Made by a program: the position numbers and the translations under genes. DNA of 64,000 nucleotides, from the NCBI GenBank assembly GCA_015698045.1, contig BLAL01000169.1, positions 496,001-560,000 of the forward strand. The letters are read 5' to 3'. The notes below the pieces were generated by a model. The model made no database searches, was not told the DNA's origin, and worked only from the letters and a program-made list of their open reading frames with translations. Source of the DNA: Rhizophagus clarus. Taxonomy: Eukaryota > Glomeromycota > Glomeromycetes > Glomerales > Glomeraceae. How positions within the stretch are numbered: the first letter of the stretch is position 1; each line of letters opens with the position of its first letter. Positions 1 to 11,172 of this stretch are shown here, piece after piece.

Positions 1-305
1 AGAAACGTTACTAATGTTTCTTTTTTTATTTTTTTTAGGTTGCCGGCCTTCTTGGACGAACTGGACTTGGGAATGTAAGTTGGAAAGGGTGGTGATTTTT
101 TTTTAATGTTAAAGAAACATTACTAACATTTCTTTCTTTATTTTTTTCAGATTGCTGGACTCCGGATTTGAAATGTAAGGAGGGAGGGAGGGATATTTTT
201 TGAATATTAAAGAAACAGTTTTAACGTTTCTTTTATTTATTTTAGGTTGCAGTTTCCCTTGTTCCTCTTGATCCTAACGTGATCACGATTAAGAAAAGTT
301 TGAGC
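1..305 (+). other. Array of short exon-like blocks separated by intron-like segments
   Basis: Three intron-like segments are visible, with GTAAG-type donors near 74 and 175 and TTTTTAG or TTTTCAG acceptors near 39, 151 and 245. They delimit blocks of roughly 24-40 bases. Each intron-like segment carries the same feature before its acceptor: an AAAGAAAC-type arm, a short loop containing or resembling the CTAAC branch-point consensus, and a complementary GTTTCTTT arm (near 2-21, 112-136 and 211-235). The blocks do not join into a recognisable protein. This could be a spliced non-coding transcript or the edge of a gene outside the window. Confidence 0.4.
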
Positions 306-591
306 AAACTTTTCTTAAAATTGTATTATAAATGACTGTAACTTTTTTATTAATTTATTGTAATAAAATACGTAATAAAATAAAAATATTAACAATAATA
401 ATTATACTTTTAAACACTTTACAAAAAATTTATAACTTGATAATGCATTCAACAAATAAGACAATAAAAATTTTTTAACTACATTAAACGAATTAAAAAT
501 TTCTAAAAAGAAAAATCTATAAAGAAAGTAAACTCTAAAAAATTTCTTAATACGTTATATAATATGAAATCTAACGTATTAAAATTTGTAT
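306..591. other. AT-rich sequence without recognised features
   Basis: Very AT-rich sequence with A and T runs. No ORF, repeat or RNA gene was recognised. Confidence 0.5.
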
Positions 592-800
592 CACATATCG
601 GGTACCCGATATGTGTAAGATAGAACTGTGCCCGATATATATTAAATAACATATTGGTGACCAATAGTTTGGATATCGGGGTCTTGGTAATTAGGCATAT
701 TTTGAAGTGTAATAAATTGGGTACCCGATATGTAAAAATACCCGATATTTATCCGATTAGCCGCCGATATATAAGTCCCCGATATGTACCCGATAGAATT
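592..800. repeat. Cluster of CCCGATAT motifs with a perfect 24-bp palindrome
   Basis: Positions 592-615 form a perfect 24-bp palindrome built from the motif ACCCGATATGTG and its complement. Related CCCGATAT or CCGATAT motifs recur near 632, 674, 722, 740, 764, 778 and 788, some inverted. The cluster lies just downstream of the 3' end of the decayed gag-like gene. It could be the terminal or regulatory zone of that element, but no matching copy was found on its other side. Confidence 0.5.
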
Positions 801-878
801 GATTTTGACCAGTGAACATCATCGGCATTCTTTATTTGTAAAAAATTTATCTCTAAGTGCTTTGGCCAATATATGTGA

Positions 879-1921
879 CTATTTTTTTTTTTGAGCCGAT
901 GCATAAGCCTTAATAGCATGATCTAACCGAATGCTTTCTGGTATAACATAGCTAGAAGAAGCAGTATTAATTTCCTTAATTTTAGATTCATTATCGGGAA
1001 CTTGTAAAAGAGGCTTCTGCTCACTATTTACTGCCTGCAATAGTGGAAATAAGATGTTTTCGAATTTACTTGCAACAATTCCCCATGCTGATTTCCTTCT
1101 TTTAACCGTATCATTTGGCATACTAGTATTCAAGCAATGGTCTTTTATTTTGGGAAATATCATATTAATAAATTTCAAAATTTCTATAAGAATCTCTCTA
1201 GGACAATGAGGGACTAATGATGCTATTGAAGATTTTAAAGCTATTTGAAACATATAATTTACAGCTGTGTCTATATTGCTAGTATGAGATTTGGAAGTAG
1301 GGGACTTCTTGGTACTCTTTTTTATTGGTACTCCACTTCGCACCACTTTTTTTTTAAAGCATAGCAATTTTGTGGTTCATCATCAATATCATTATCATTA
1401 ATATATTCATCATCCTCTTCGATTTCTTCTTCAGGATCTTCTTCTTTCAATATGTATTCTTCGAAGGAGTCTTCAGGATCTTCTTCCTCATCTTGATATA
1501 CATAATTAACTTTCTTAGTTCGCTTAAGTCTAGGACAATTAACTTTTGTATGACCAGCCTTTCCACATGCTGAGCAATTCCTGGTTTGCTTAGCTTTTTG
1601 TACCACTTTTCTAATAACTTTCTTCATGGCATATGCACTTTTGGGTGTAAAGGGGCTCTTTCTAACATGAGCTGTTTGACCTCCTAATCTCTTTTTAAGT
1701 TCTTCATAAATAAAATTTTCTAATGTAGCATCATCTGTTCCTATTCCTGTATAAGCCAAATCTCTTGCTAGACGAATTTTAAAATCATCTTTTTTTGGAA
1801 TAGGCGGTATTTCTTGAGGGGTAGCTAATTGTTAAAAAGATACTTGTGAACTTATGGCTGGATTACGTTCTAACCATATATTTTTTAGATTTGTAAAGAA
1901 TGCATCTATACCACCTGGATT
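879..1921 (-). pseudogene. 3' part of a decayed gag-like gene with a zinc knuckle
   Basis: Read on the minus strand, this continues the gag-like reading frame that stops at 8597 on the far side of the inserted transposon. After the junction it encodes NPGGIDAFFTNL, an acidic/basic spacer, a CCHC zinc knuckle (CSACGKAGHTKVNC near 1530-1590), a Glu/Asp-rich stretch and a tail ending near 879. It is broken by an in-frame stop near 1830 and a frameshift near 1350-1370. A gag-like protein with a zinc knuckle would normally bind and package nucleic acid for a mobile element. Both the damage and the insertion show that this copy is dead. Confidence 0.75.
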
Positions 1922-1955
1922 CATCAGGAAATTTTTTCAGAAGATATACATCGAT
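1922..1955 (+). repeat. Left terminal inverted repeat of the CACTA element
   Basis: It starts with CATCAGGAAATTTTTT and matches the reverse complement of 8563-8596 at 29 of 34 positions. All five differences are transitions. It abuts the TT target duplication at 1920-1921. Confidence 0.85.
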
Positions 1956-2060
1956 AATTATCACTTTATCGATAAATATCGTATTTATAAATCGATGGTC
2001 AACATAATGTGATAATATTCGATAATTATCTCATAATTATACAACGATATTTAACTTTTT

Positions 2061-2402
2061 CTAAAATAATCGTATTGATAATTTGCGATATTGACAATTA
2101 TCGAAAATAATCTTGACGATGATTTGCGATGTTGGCAATTATCGAAAATAATCGCACTGATAATTTGCGATGTCGACAGTTATCAAAAATAATCGCACTG
2201 ATAATTTGCGATATTGACAATTATCGAAAATAATCTCGATGATGATTTGCGATATTGACAATTATCGAAAATAATCGCACTGATAATTTGCGATATTGAC
2301 AGTTATCGAAAATAATCGCACTGATAATTTGCGATATTGACAATTATCGAAAATAATCTCAATGATGATTTGCGATATTGACAATTATCAAAAATAATCA
2401 AG
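2061..2402. repeat. Subterminal tandem array of 41-bp units
   Basis: Eight 41-bp units run from 2061 to 2388 with a partial ninth. Each contains AATTTGCGATATTGAC or a close variant. Units 2, 5 and 8 share a GATGATGATTTGCG-type variant and units 3 and 6 share CAGTTAT, so the array has a 123-bp three-unit higher-order period. In CACTA elements such subterminal repeats are known binding sites for an element-encoded DNA-binding protein. The array is not a CRISPR, because there are no unique spacers. Confidence 0.85.
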
Positions 2403-2496
2403 TTAAATCCATTATTTATTGTTTCATTAATAAATCATAAAACGCACTCATATACAAATGAATACTAAGAATATTATTCTAATTTTATTTTACACC

Positions 2497-5375
2497 TTAA
2501 AAAATATACGTATTAACAAAATATTCATTTTCACAGTTATTTCTTGGTATAATGTGAACTGACATATCAACTGAATCTAAGTAAACACATGTATATTGAT
2601 CAGTTAGCCATAATCTTGGACAGTCGTATATGATCTCTTCTTCTTGTACTTCTTCATACCATCGTAACAAAGCAAGATTTACTGGCTCTTTTAAACCTTT
2701 TGCAGAAAATTCCAATAATAAAAGTGCCTAAATTTAATTCAGTTAATAACATGTCATCATGACAAAAATCTTAATAAAAAATTTTAAGCATATCATACCT
2801 TTCCATACCACGCAGTTTCTTCGGAAGAGACTACTACATCACTGAACCATTCATTACCATAAAAGATTTCTGCTGTTCGGATAATATCAGTTGATTCAAC
2901 AGCTACACTAGAATATATTTTAAAATGCCCAGATTCATAATCATATTCTAACTCATTTTCCGTCAAAAACTCTTCAAAACCTGCATGAAGGTTATCAAAC
3001 CCTTCTTTATACAGATGATGGATATCAGTGTCTTGTTTATTTTAGAAACTGTTGTTTCAATTTCAGTAAATTTGAACTCCCATAAAAGATTTCGAAATCC
3101 ACTAGATCTCCTTATCGTAGGTTTTTTTTGTTTCAAGGCTAAATATTGACGTCGCACCTATCGTATCAAATTTAAATTAATTGATTAAAATAGATTATGA
3201 CGAAACAGATCATATAACATTACCGTAGTTAACATTTGTGGAACATAATTTCTTTTATTTGTCATTTGATATGGAGTTTTAACGCTCTTCTTATGCAAAG
3301 TTTCATATGTTTCTGTTGACATCCCATTCATCGAACCATAAAGTCAAATTGACGGAATTACATGATAACGAAGCATGTGAAGTTTAGGTATTTTACAGCG
3401 ACTTGGAGAATATTTGGCAAATATCGTTACAAATTCTTGACAGAATTCAGTTATTAACGTCTAGTAATAGTAGTAATAAATTTTTAAAAAACTGAAATTA
3501 AATACTAATTAAAGATTTGGTTTAGAATTAATAATCGATATTTACCTCTAATTCTGTTAACTCGGTATCCGTAAATGACTTCTGACGCAACTTCATATAC
3601 ATTACCAAATATTTATGAAAAATGTTGCACAGTCTCTTACATGGTATTCCACCTTCTTTATAATCATCATATAAATTATCTATAACGAAAATAATCACTT
3701 TCATTATATTACGATAATCATTGGCAGTAAATTTAGATATATTTTCCAATCTGTTTTTTAATATTATTAAGCCTGGATATCGTGGGATTGCGCACAATCT
3801 ATGGTCCATATCTTTTACTGCTCTATTGCTGACCTTTCGGTATAACAATTTACGAGTAAATTCTATGAGATACTTTGTTACTCCAAGGTCGAGTAAATGC
3901 ATACGATCTGGAGCAGTCACCTCATAAATATTAAAATCGTCAAAATCCCAAAAATAATTAAACTCCTTATGAATCGAAAATTCACTTGCTTGATTCTCAC
4001 TAATAGCTAGTTTCATCTTTTTTGGAGTTCGTAAATCAATATGAGATAATGCCATATTATTAAGATCTTCGTTATTTATCAAGCAATAATAACATGGTCG
4101 TTTAGAAGTTGATGGAAGATATGTTGCGGTAAATGCTCCTGCTTCCGCCATATCAGCAAGGATAACCGATAATTTTGGTGTAGATGGATGTATTTTATTT
4201 TGAACAACTAAATACATGTCATTTTGATTCATTATCGGCGATAATAATATTCGGAGACATCTCTGAAAAACGAGTCTCTGTAATCTTCAGAAAGACTCAG
4301 AATTCCTTGTAGTATTATCTTTTGCTTTCAATTTTGGCAAATAACCAACAAGTACTTTAGCGTTAGGTTTATTTTGCTGCCAATTTGGTATATTTCCAAG
4401 TGAAATATATATAGGATGTTCAGAAGTTTTGCCCAGATGATCACAAGTTGTGGAATCGGCGTAGATTATTATCGATAATAATTTGTTATCGACAGGAATT
4501 TTATTTTTCGTGATATACCACCAATTACTTTTGAATTGTTCACCATAAGTCTTAATCAATGTATTGTGATTTTTATACTTAAAAACAAATTCTTCATTCA
4601 TTTCGGATTGAAGAAGCAGAACTTTAATTCCATGAATTATCAGTTGATAATAAAAAGAATAATCTTTATCCTGAAATTTCGTGATAAGGACTTTTTTGAA
4701 TTTCATATAAGGAAATTCGTTAACATCAAGAAATCTATGACCTTCCTTAGTATTTATTGGTAATGGGTTTTTTTCGGCCTCTTGTCTGCTTTTATTGATT
4801 AACTTAATTATCCTATCACCGCAAGAATTAGATAATTGATATTCCATAACAATTTCCATGAATTCACGATAAATGTCGTTCGGCCATTCAGTGTTAGGTG
4901 GATGTGTTTTGTCTCTTATTGCATCATCTAGTGTGGTCCCACAAAAATCTTCAGCATCGATAGATAACGAGTATGTTAAGTCAACTTCATTATCCTCATT
5001 ATCGTCGTCATCAAATTCACCACTTTCCTCATCTGACTCATCGTTGTCATCAAATTCCCCACTTTCCTCATCTGACTCTTCAGAAATTTGTAAATTTTCA
5101 TGAGATTCTACGGGTTGTTCTAATGTTATTTTCGATTCAGATTCATCATCTTTCATTGAAAGATCATCATCCCAGAGACCGGATTCTTCATGATATGGCA
5201 CTTTTGATACTTCTTTATCATTATCATCCCAGAGATCAGGTTCTTCGTGTGGCATGTTTGATTGAAAGGTTACTTCTTCATCTTCGTCAATATATTGATG
5301 CTTGTCCGAAATATGTCGTTTTAATGCATAAGTTAACGAAAAAGTACATGAACAATATGAACATTTATAGGTCAT
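2497..5375 (-). pseudogene. Plavaka-like transposase, interrupted
   Basis: The ATG at 5375-5373 starts a C2H2-like zinc finger (CSYCSCTF...HISDKH), followed by a long acidic linker and the transposase core. The core includes KVLVGYLPKLKAK, SVILADMAEAGAFTATYL, a Cys pair (CYYCL), and the conserved TAPDRMHLLDLG and STETYETLHK blocks. The end at 2497 carries CPRLWL and VHIIPRNN...EYFVN, typical of the family C-terminus. Introns are visible near 3450-3545, 3158-3225 and 2730-2800. The frame is broken by an in-frame TGA near 4287, another TGA near 3346 and further damage near 3040. The structure spans the usual full length, so this is a decayed rather than truncated copy. The protein would cut and paste the element by recognising its ends. 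Confidence 0.8.
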
Positions 5376-6150
5376 TTTGAGTGATTTTAGCGATAGTGAA
5401 CGGAACCAAATTTTATGAAAGTGAATTTATTGCCTGAACAAAACTAGTAAAAACGGAATTTATTGCCTGAACAAAACCAAAAAACGATGTAATATATATA
5501 TTTCATTATTTCAGCTTTACTAGTAGTAGACGACGATCAGTTTTATTAGTAAACAATACAGATATTTTTAGACTTTTCTTAATTGTATTGTTGATCTATT
5601 TAATTTTTGAGTACAACAATTAAATATGCATCGTTATATCTCGATTAATTGTATTGTTTTGTATTGTTAAATTTTCAAATAATTTATTTAATTTTGAGTA
5701 ATTGAAAGAGATCGATACCATTTACTACTATGATTGGATATTTTCAGTTAACTAATGTGCATTGTTACCATATCCCTCGAATTTATTTACAAATAATTAA
5801 TATGCATCGTTATCCCTCGAATTTATTTACAATTAACTAATATACATTGTTATCCCTCGAATTCATTTAATTTTGAGTACAATTAACTAATATGCGTCGT
5901 TATCCCTTGTTTAATCCATTTAATTTTGAGTATAATTAACTAATATGTATCGTTATAATATTTTAATTATGCATTACAATTAATAACGCGTCACTATAAT
6001 AATTTAATTGGTATGCATTATAATTATTTACGCGTCACATCGAGTTTTACTGATCTAAATAGTTTATCAAACTTTAGAAAAGTTTATATATAGGATACTT
6101 TTCCAACCTTTTTTTTAAACTTTTTTTATCTCTGATTTTACATTCAAATC
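5376..6150. promoter_or_regulatory. Divergent intergenic region of the CACTA element with degenerate repeats
   Basis: This segment separates the two divergent genes of the transposon and must carry both promoters. Between about 5620 and 5960 it has five to six degenerate units containing TAATATGCATCGTTATC followed by CCTCGAATTT, each 45-70 bp. Pyrimidine-rich sequence follows before the plus-strand gene. Tandem motifs between divergent promoters could act in shared control, but this is inference. Confidence 0.5.
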
Positions 6151-6228
6151 TTCTTCAATCCTTTTTCGTCCGCTTCTTCTTCAATCCTTTTTCATCTGCT
6201 TCTTCTTCAATCCTTTTTCGTTCGCTCC
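6151..6228 (+). repeat. Three 26-bp pyrimidine-rich tandem repeats
   Basis: Three copies of a 26-bp unit containing TTCTTCAATCCTTTTTC lie directly upstream of the second gene of the transposon, probably in its leader. Confidence 0.75.
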
Positions 6229-6326
6229 TTTTTCCACTTTATACTAAATTTTTCTTCGCTCTTCTTTAGTCTAACCATTTATATCTTTCTTTTTTTACTA
6301 ATTTGTTTCAAACCTTTTTTAAAAAA

Positions 6327-8130
6327 ATGCCAAAAAAACGAAAATATTCCACTAGAGCTAACAAAGATAAACAGTCTCAGGAATCAAATAATGAATATAA
6401 TAATGAACAAGAAGGCCCAAGAAAAATCGTAAAGTGGAAAGATACTTCGCAAGCTAAAGAGCCTGCTAAAGAATCAGATACTATTAGTTCACAAGCTAAA
6501 GAGACAGCCAAAAAATCAGATACTAGTAACCAGGGATCAGATAGTGATCAAGAAGAAATGGAAGTAGTAGCGGAATCTTCGCAAACTACACCACTAGCAG
6601 AAGGTAATGATCCATATATATTTATTATGATTTGTTAGATATTATGTTAATAAACCTTTCATAATCAATCATTTATTTTTTAGATAATACTCGAAGGATA
6701 AAGGAATATATTTCTAAACAACTCAAAACATACGGCAGACAATCAAAGCAAAGTAAGTGATAATTTCCAGACTCGAAAATTGTCGACATTTCATTTCAGT
6801 TTACATCTATTACACCTAATACAATTTACTGGGTTAATACATTAACGTCAGCTGGCGATGAACATTCTGAAACGCTTGTACCAGAAACAAATAGAGAAAA
6901 TGTACGGCGCAGTAGGCCGACCACGCCAACTGTTGAGCATGGAAGAAGCTCGTTAACTACAACTGCAGAAGAAACACCGGAGATCAATGTCCAACCTCCT
7001 AAAAGCAGAAAAAGTTGCGAGGACATGCTTATAAAACAAGGTAGGCAAATACGAGCTCTATATGAATTACATAAAGAGACGCTCGAGAAAGTCGGATGGA
7101 TCCAGAACCAGATTAAGTTGCAAAATGAGAAAAAGAAAAAAATTGACCTAAGCGAAAAGGTCTTCAATGTAAGTTTCTAACGAAAACCTGGTGCTATTCT
7201 CTCTTATACCATCCGTCACCAAATTACAACATAATTGCAATTATTTATTATCACACACTAATATAGGAAGGTTATAATTCGGTGTGCAATAAATCCTTTC
7301 CGGACAATATGTGGCCTACCTTTGAAAATTTTAAGTTGGAGCTCGAAAATTGGCTAAATCAACATCATCCTGATTAGTAGGCTATAGAGAGTGGACGAAC
7401 GCATTTTCAGGACGCCATCATTCTATGGTGATTATCATTAATAATCGTAATCATAACTGTTGTGTTTAATTTAAATTTTTCGATTATCATTATGGATTTT
7501 TTATTTTCTTTTATAGCTCATGCGAAAAATGAAAGATATGAGAGGAGTACACGTTGCAGCAGTGAAAAGCGCTATTTTTAAGGAATTCGGTCTACAATCA
7601 ATAAGTGGTAATAAACGAAAAAGCACGCAAGATATAACGAGCTGGAAAAATTTACCACAAGTTAAAGAGTGTTATAATAAGTTATATGATGATAACGATA
7701 ATATAATCGAAAATATAACAAAACTCGCATTTCCCACAATATCTGATACTGACGAGTCATTTCAGAATATCTATATTTATACGTCAGCGATATGCGATAT
7801 AGTATTGAATCCTAGCTACCCCGATGTAGAGTGCGGGAAAAAACCTCTAGAATGATGATATCGGAAATTTAAGGTATGTGGCTGTTATTTAAACCAATTT
7901 ATATAATTTGAAATCTATTCAGTTAGATAAAATTCGAATTAATATTTTATTAGGATTTATTCGAAAAAAAAGGAGGTTTTACTATACATGACGCGCAGGA
8001 GATATTGAGGGAAGAAGTTCCGGAAATCCCAAAAACAGGCTCTTTTGAAGAGGAGGAGGAAACAAATGTAATTCTCAGAGGTGATGATACATTAATGACG
8101 TTGCATGACGACTTGTTTTATGATGATTAG
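6327..8130 (+). pseudogene. Second (accessory) gene of the CACTA element
   Basis: The first ATG is at 6327 and encodes MPKKRKYSTR, a basic start resembling a nuclear localisation signal. A Lys/Ser/Glu-rich low-complexity stretch follows. Exons then recur with GT-AG borders: about 6684-6749, 6799-7168, 7267-7430, 7516-7855 and 7954-8130. The middle part has a Lys/Glu-rich helix likely to form a coiled coil, and the last exon is acidic. Two consecutive stops (near 7375-7380) and awkward joins around 6750-6800 suggest it is broken. CACTA elements commonly pair the transposase with a second protein that binds subterminal repeats. That role is inferred from position only, since I do not recognise the family. 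Confidence 0.55.
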
Positions 8131-8339
8131 CAATTATTTATAGGTTGGAAAGTGATGTTTTATTTTAAGGTGGCATACTAATATTTTATAATTAATTATA
8201 ATTATTATCATTATGAATTTTATTATGAATTTTATTATTATAAATAAATAAATAAATTTACGTTAGTAATCGCAATGAATATTTTCAATATTTATCGTTT
8301 GAATTTTCTTGATTTTTATCGTATGAAATTTTCTCGACT

Positions 8340-8562
8340 TTTATCGTTTAGGCTTAATTCCGATAAGTAATCATCTTTTCCGTATCGATACTACTCGACG
8401 AGTCCGATTATTATCGATAGATATCATGTGACCTTTCCATCGATATACATCTCTATCGATATTTGTCATTTTAGTTAAATTCTGATAATTTGTCATCATT
8501 TACCCACATCGATACTACTCGACGAGTCCGATTATTATCGATATATATCATGTGACCTATCC
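8340..8562. repeat. Right subterminal repeats, two copies of about 130 bp
   Basis: Two related blocks, 8340-8450 and 8460-8562, each contain CGATACTACTCGACGAGTCC, with a small ACTCGACGAGT palindrome, followed by ATTATTATCGAT and CATGTGACC. They differ from the 41-bp array at the left end, so the two ends of the element are asymmetric. Confidence 0.7.
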
Positions 8563-8596
8563 ATTGATATATATCCCCTAAAAAAATTTCCTGATG
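8563..8596 (-). repeat. Right terminal inverted repeat of the CACTA element
   Basis: The reverse complement starts CATCAGGAAATTTTTT, matching the left end, and the repeat abuts the TT duplication at 8597-8598. Confidence 0.85.
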
Positions 8597-10044
8597 TTAG
8601 CAATCTTCATCCATGTATAGAAATCACCTGTTAAGTGGTTTTTTAGAAATGATAGGGCCATTGCATCATTATCTGCCACACTTAATAATAATGGCCGAAT
8701 TCTTTTTTTATATGTATCAGAACTATCTGTTGGTAAAAATCTTTCTTGGGATAATCTTTGAATTGCTGATTGTTGGGTGCCTACATTTTCACATTGATAT
8801 TTTGCTCTCATCCATGTTTGTAAAGTAGCTGGTGAATTAATAGCAGGATTACCAGCAGTATAGGGATTATTAACTGGAACTGGAATATACTTTCCTCCTA
8901 ATTTGGTTTTTAAAAGTCCACATTTAATCACATTATCAAAGTCTCTTACATTGGCATTTTCAAGCGCTGTCATACTTCCATCCAAATGTGATATAGATTT
9001 CCAGACTTTATCTAAGTATTCATCAGGAGGTTCTTGTCCAGTATATTGCTTATGCTTAGCAAAAATAGGCCCTATTATATTATATAATGGTTCACGTCTA
9101 GCATCTGCCATGTTTCCTAATTGCGGATTGTTTTGTAAATTCAAAATAATTTGTCGTGAATTTAATTCCCTTGCCTTCCATTTTTGGTATCTATTAAATA
9201 CAAATGCCCGATTGAATTCTGCTAAGTCTGCCTCAGCTTTGCGTCTCTGATTTATTAGCTGAAGGATAGCTTTTTCTCCTACTAATACATTTATTCAGTT
9301 TTGCTTTCTTAAGGCTATTCTTTGACCATTAGTTTGCCTATCTTGAGCTATTTGCCACCAACATCGACGCTCATTTACCTCATTATTATATGCCAAAATC
9401 AGTAGTGAGCTCTTCGAAGACATTGATTTCTAGTAGTTGTTAAATCATTCCTAAGGCCATTGATTCGATCATTAGCTATACGGTATAAACCTTGCATGTT
9501 AATAGCATCTTGAGCATGTCTTTGCATAAGTCCACGAGCAGTTGTTAATAAGATTCGTATTCCATTTAGTGTATTTTTGGGGTTAAATGATGTATCCCCA
9601 ATCCCCATCAATATATGCTTCCACCCGATCTAGTGCTGTAGCGATATTTATTAAAATATCAGGTATGGCCATATTTTCTTCCTCTGATCGTTCTTCTTCT
9701 TCAGAATGTTTATTACTAGATTTAGATAATTCTTGTATACGAGATTTAAGTTTATCTATTGTGTCTTATAGCTGGATAATTCGATTATCTTGAATAACTA
9801 ATGCCTCCTCTTTTAGCTCCAGGTGATCCCGACATTTTTTAAGTTCACCTATAATAACCTTACATTTATCCTTTAGCTGATTAACTTCTTCATCATAAGA
9901 TTGTAGATTCTTTTCAAGATGAGAAATATATCGCTCACAGGCTTTAATTTCCTCTTCAAGTTTGCGGATTTTCTTTTGTACTAACTTTATCCTTAGATCA
10001 AAGTTGCTGTTTAATTGTTCAAGATATGTCTGCTCAACTCCCAT
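8597..10044 (-). pseudogene. 5' part of a decayed gag-like gene with coiled coil
   Basis: The ATG at 10044-10042 starts MGVEQTYLEQ, followed by a long heptad-rich coiled coil (residues about 12-92). After an in-frame TAA near 9766, related sequence continues to the gag-like core: NNPQLGNMADARREPLYNII, LQTWMRAKYQ, RLSQERFLPTDSSDTYKKRI and ALSFLKNHLTGDFYTWM. The last block resembles retrotransposon gag helices. The frame then runs into the CACTA element at 8597 and resumes at 1921. Stops and frameshifts near 9766, 9611, 9400 and 9290 show decay before or after the insertion. Its start overlaps the start of the opposite-strand integrase by about 19 bp. Confidence 0.7.
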
Positions 10045-11168
10045 TATTACCTATTATTTCTATAGATTCTGGTGAAGCTCAAAATCTTGATATTTCTATT
10101 GCTTTGAAAAAGATTTATTATTAGCCTATTGGTTATCATCAAAATGCTAAAAAATTACATGAAGCTTCTCTGAAAGCTGAGTATGATTTTAGTTTAGACG
10201 AAGTGGAGGACTGGCTTGAGAGACAAGCTATACACCAAATACATAAGCCTCGTCCTAAATATATTCCTTGTGCAAGTTTTACCTCTATTACTACTCCCAA
10301 TGAAGTCCACCAGGCAGATATTCTTTACATGCCTTATGATAAAGTAGGACGAATTACATATCTTTTTTGCCTCAATATTGTGGATGTGGCTTCGAGATAT
10401 AAAGTATCCATCCCTATTGGTGCATATAGTGTCAAGGATAGGCAGGGAATTTTAACTTCAAAGACTATTGCTAGAGCTCTTAAAGAGAAATATGATGACC
10501 CTGAGTGTCCTCTTGTATGGCCGAAATTATTAATTACTGATAGGGGTTCTGAATTTAAGGGACAATGTGAGGTACTTATGATGGAACATAATGTAAAAAT
10601 TCAGAAGGCTAAATCTAAGCGTACTATGGGTATTATTGAAAGATATAATCGTACCTTAGTTGAAAAACTATTTCCTTCTCAGGATGCTTCTGATCTCTTG
10701 TCTTTGCATTTAAATGATCATACTAGAGGTTGGGTGAAAAATTTGCCTTTAGTTGTTGAGGACATTAATAATTCTATCACACGTCAGATTGGTATTTCTC
10801 CAGTTAAGGCTATTGAAAAAGAAGAGGTCTTTGCTAATCCTTTTTATTCTCGTGATGGACTAATAGGTTTTGATGAAGAGAAGCTTTCTAGTAATGTTCT
10901 TGTTCGTTATTTACTTTATCCTGGTGATTTGGAGGGTGGAAGACGTCGTGCTGGTGATTTGAATTGGTCTCCACATATTTATCATATCTGTCAATCTATG
11001 GTACAAAAAAATAAGCCAGTCTTATACTGGCTGGAAGAAGTCCCCTTTAGGCTAATTGATAATGATGATTATATTCTCAAACATCCTGAAAGATCTTTTG
11101 TTCGAGAAGAGTTAATGGTTATTCCCTTTGATACTGAATTGCCTCCCCAGTGGGTGCTCACGAATTAA
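10026..11168 (+). pseudogene. DDE integrase, Polinton-like type, with one in-frame stop
   Basis: The ATG at 10026 starts MSAQLPLLPI, and the frame is open to 11168 except for TAG at 10122-10124. The N-terminal part has LDEVEDWLERQAIHQIHKPR, which resembles the helix-turn-helix and linker of Polinton/Maverick-type integrases. The RNase H-fold core carries D in HQADILYM, D in LLITDRGSEFKG and E in MGIIERYNRT, the expected DDE arrangement. The C-terminal half has a WSPHIYHI block and ends PPQWVL. No reverse transcriptase, protease or polymerase lies beside it. The enzyme would join element ends to target DNA. With the early stop this copy may use a downstream start or be dead. Confidence 0.75.
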
Positions 11169-11172
11169 ATCT

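Larger units (their letters stand above)
1922..8596. mobile_element. Plavaka-type CACTA DNA transposon, 6,675 bp, inserted in the gag-like gene
   Basis: Both ends begin CATCAGGAAATTTTTT in inverted orientation, and the inverted repeat extends to about 34 bp with five mismatches. The element is flanked by TT at 1920-1921 and 8597-8598. Removing it and one TT joins the gag-like frame: MKIAN on the right side continues into PGGIDAFF on the left. Inside are subterminal repeats at both ends, a broken Plavaka-like transposase on the minus strand and a second gene on the plus strand, transcribed away from each other. Two genes with subterminal repeats and a 2-3 bp target duplication are typical of CACTA elements. 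The call to Plavaka rests on transposase motifs. Confidence 0.85.

Noticed and set aside
2061-2402. Possible CRISPR array
   Set aside because: The whole 41-bp unit is repeated, with no unique spacers, inside a eukaryotic transposon end.
4873-5380. Plus-strand ORFs opposite the transposase linker
   Set aside because: They are Ser/His-rich translations of the complement of the acidic linker; the minus strand carries the conserved transposase motifs.
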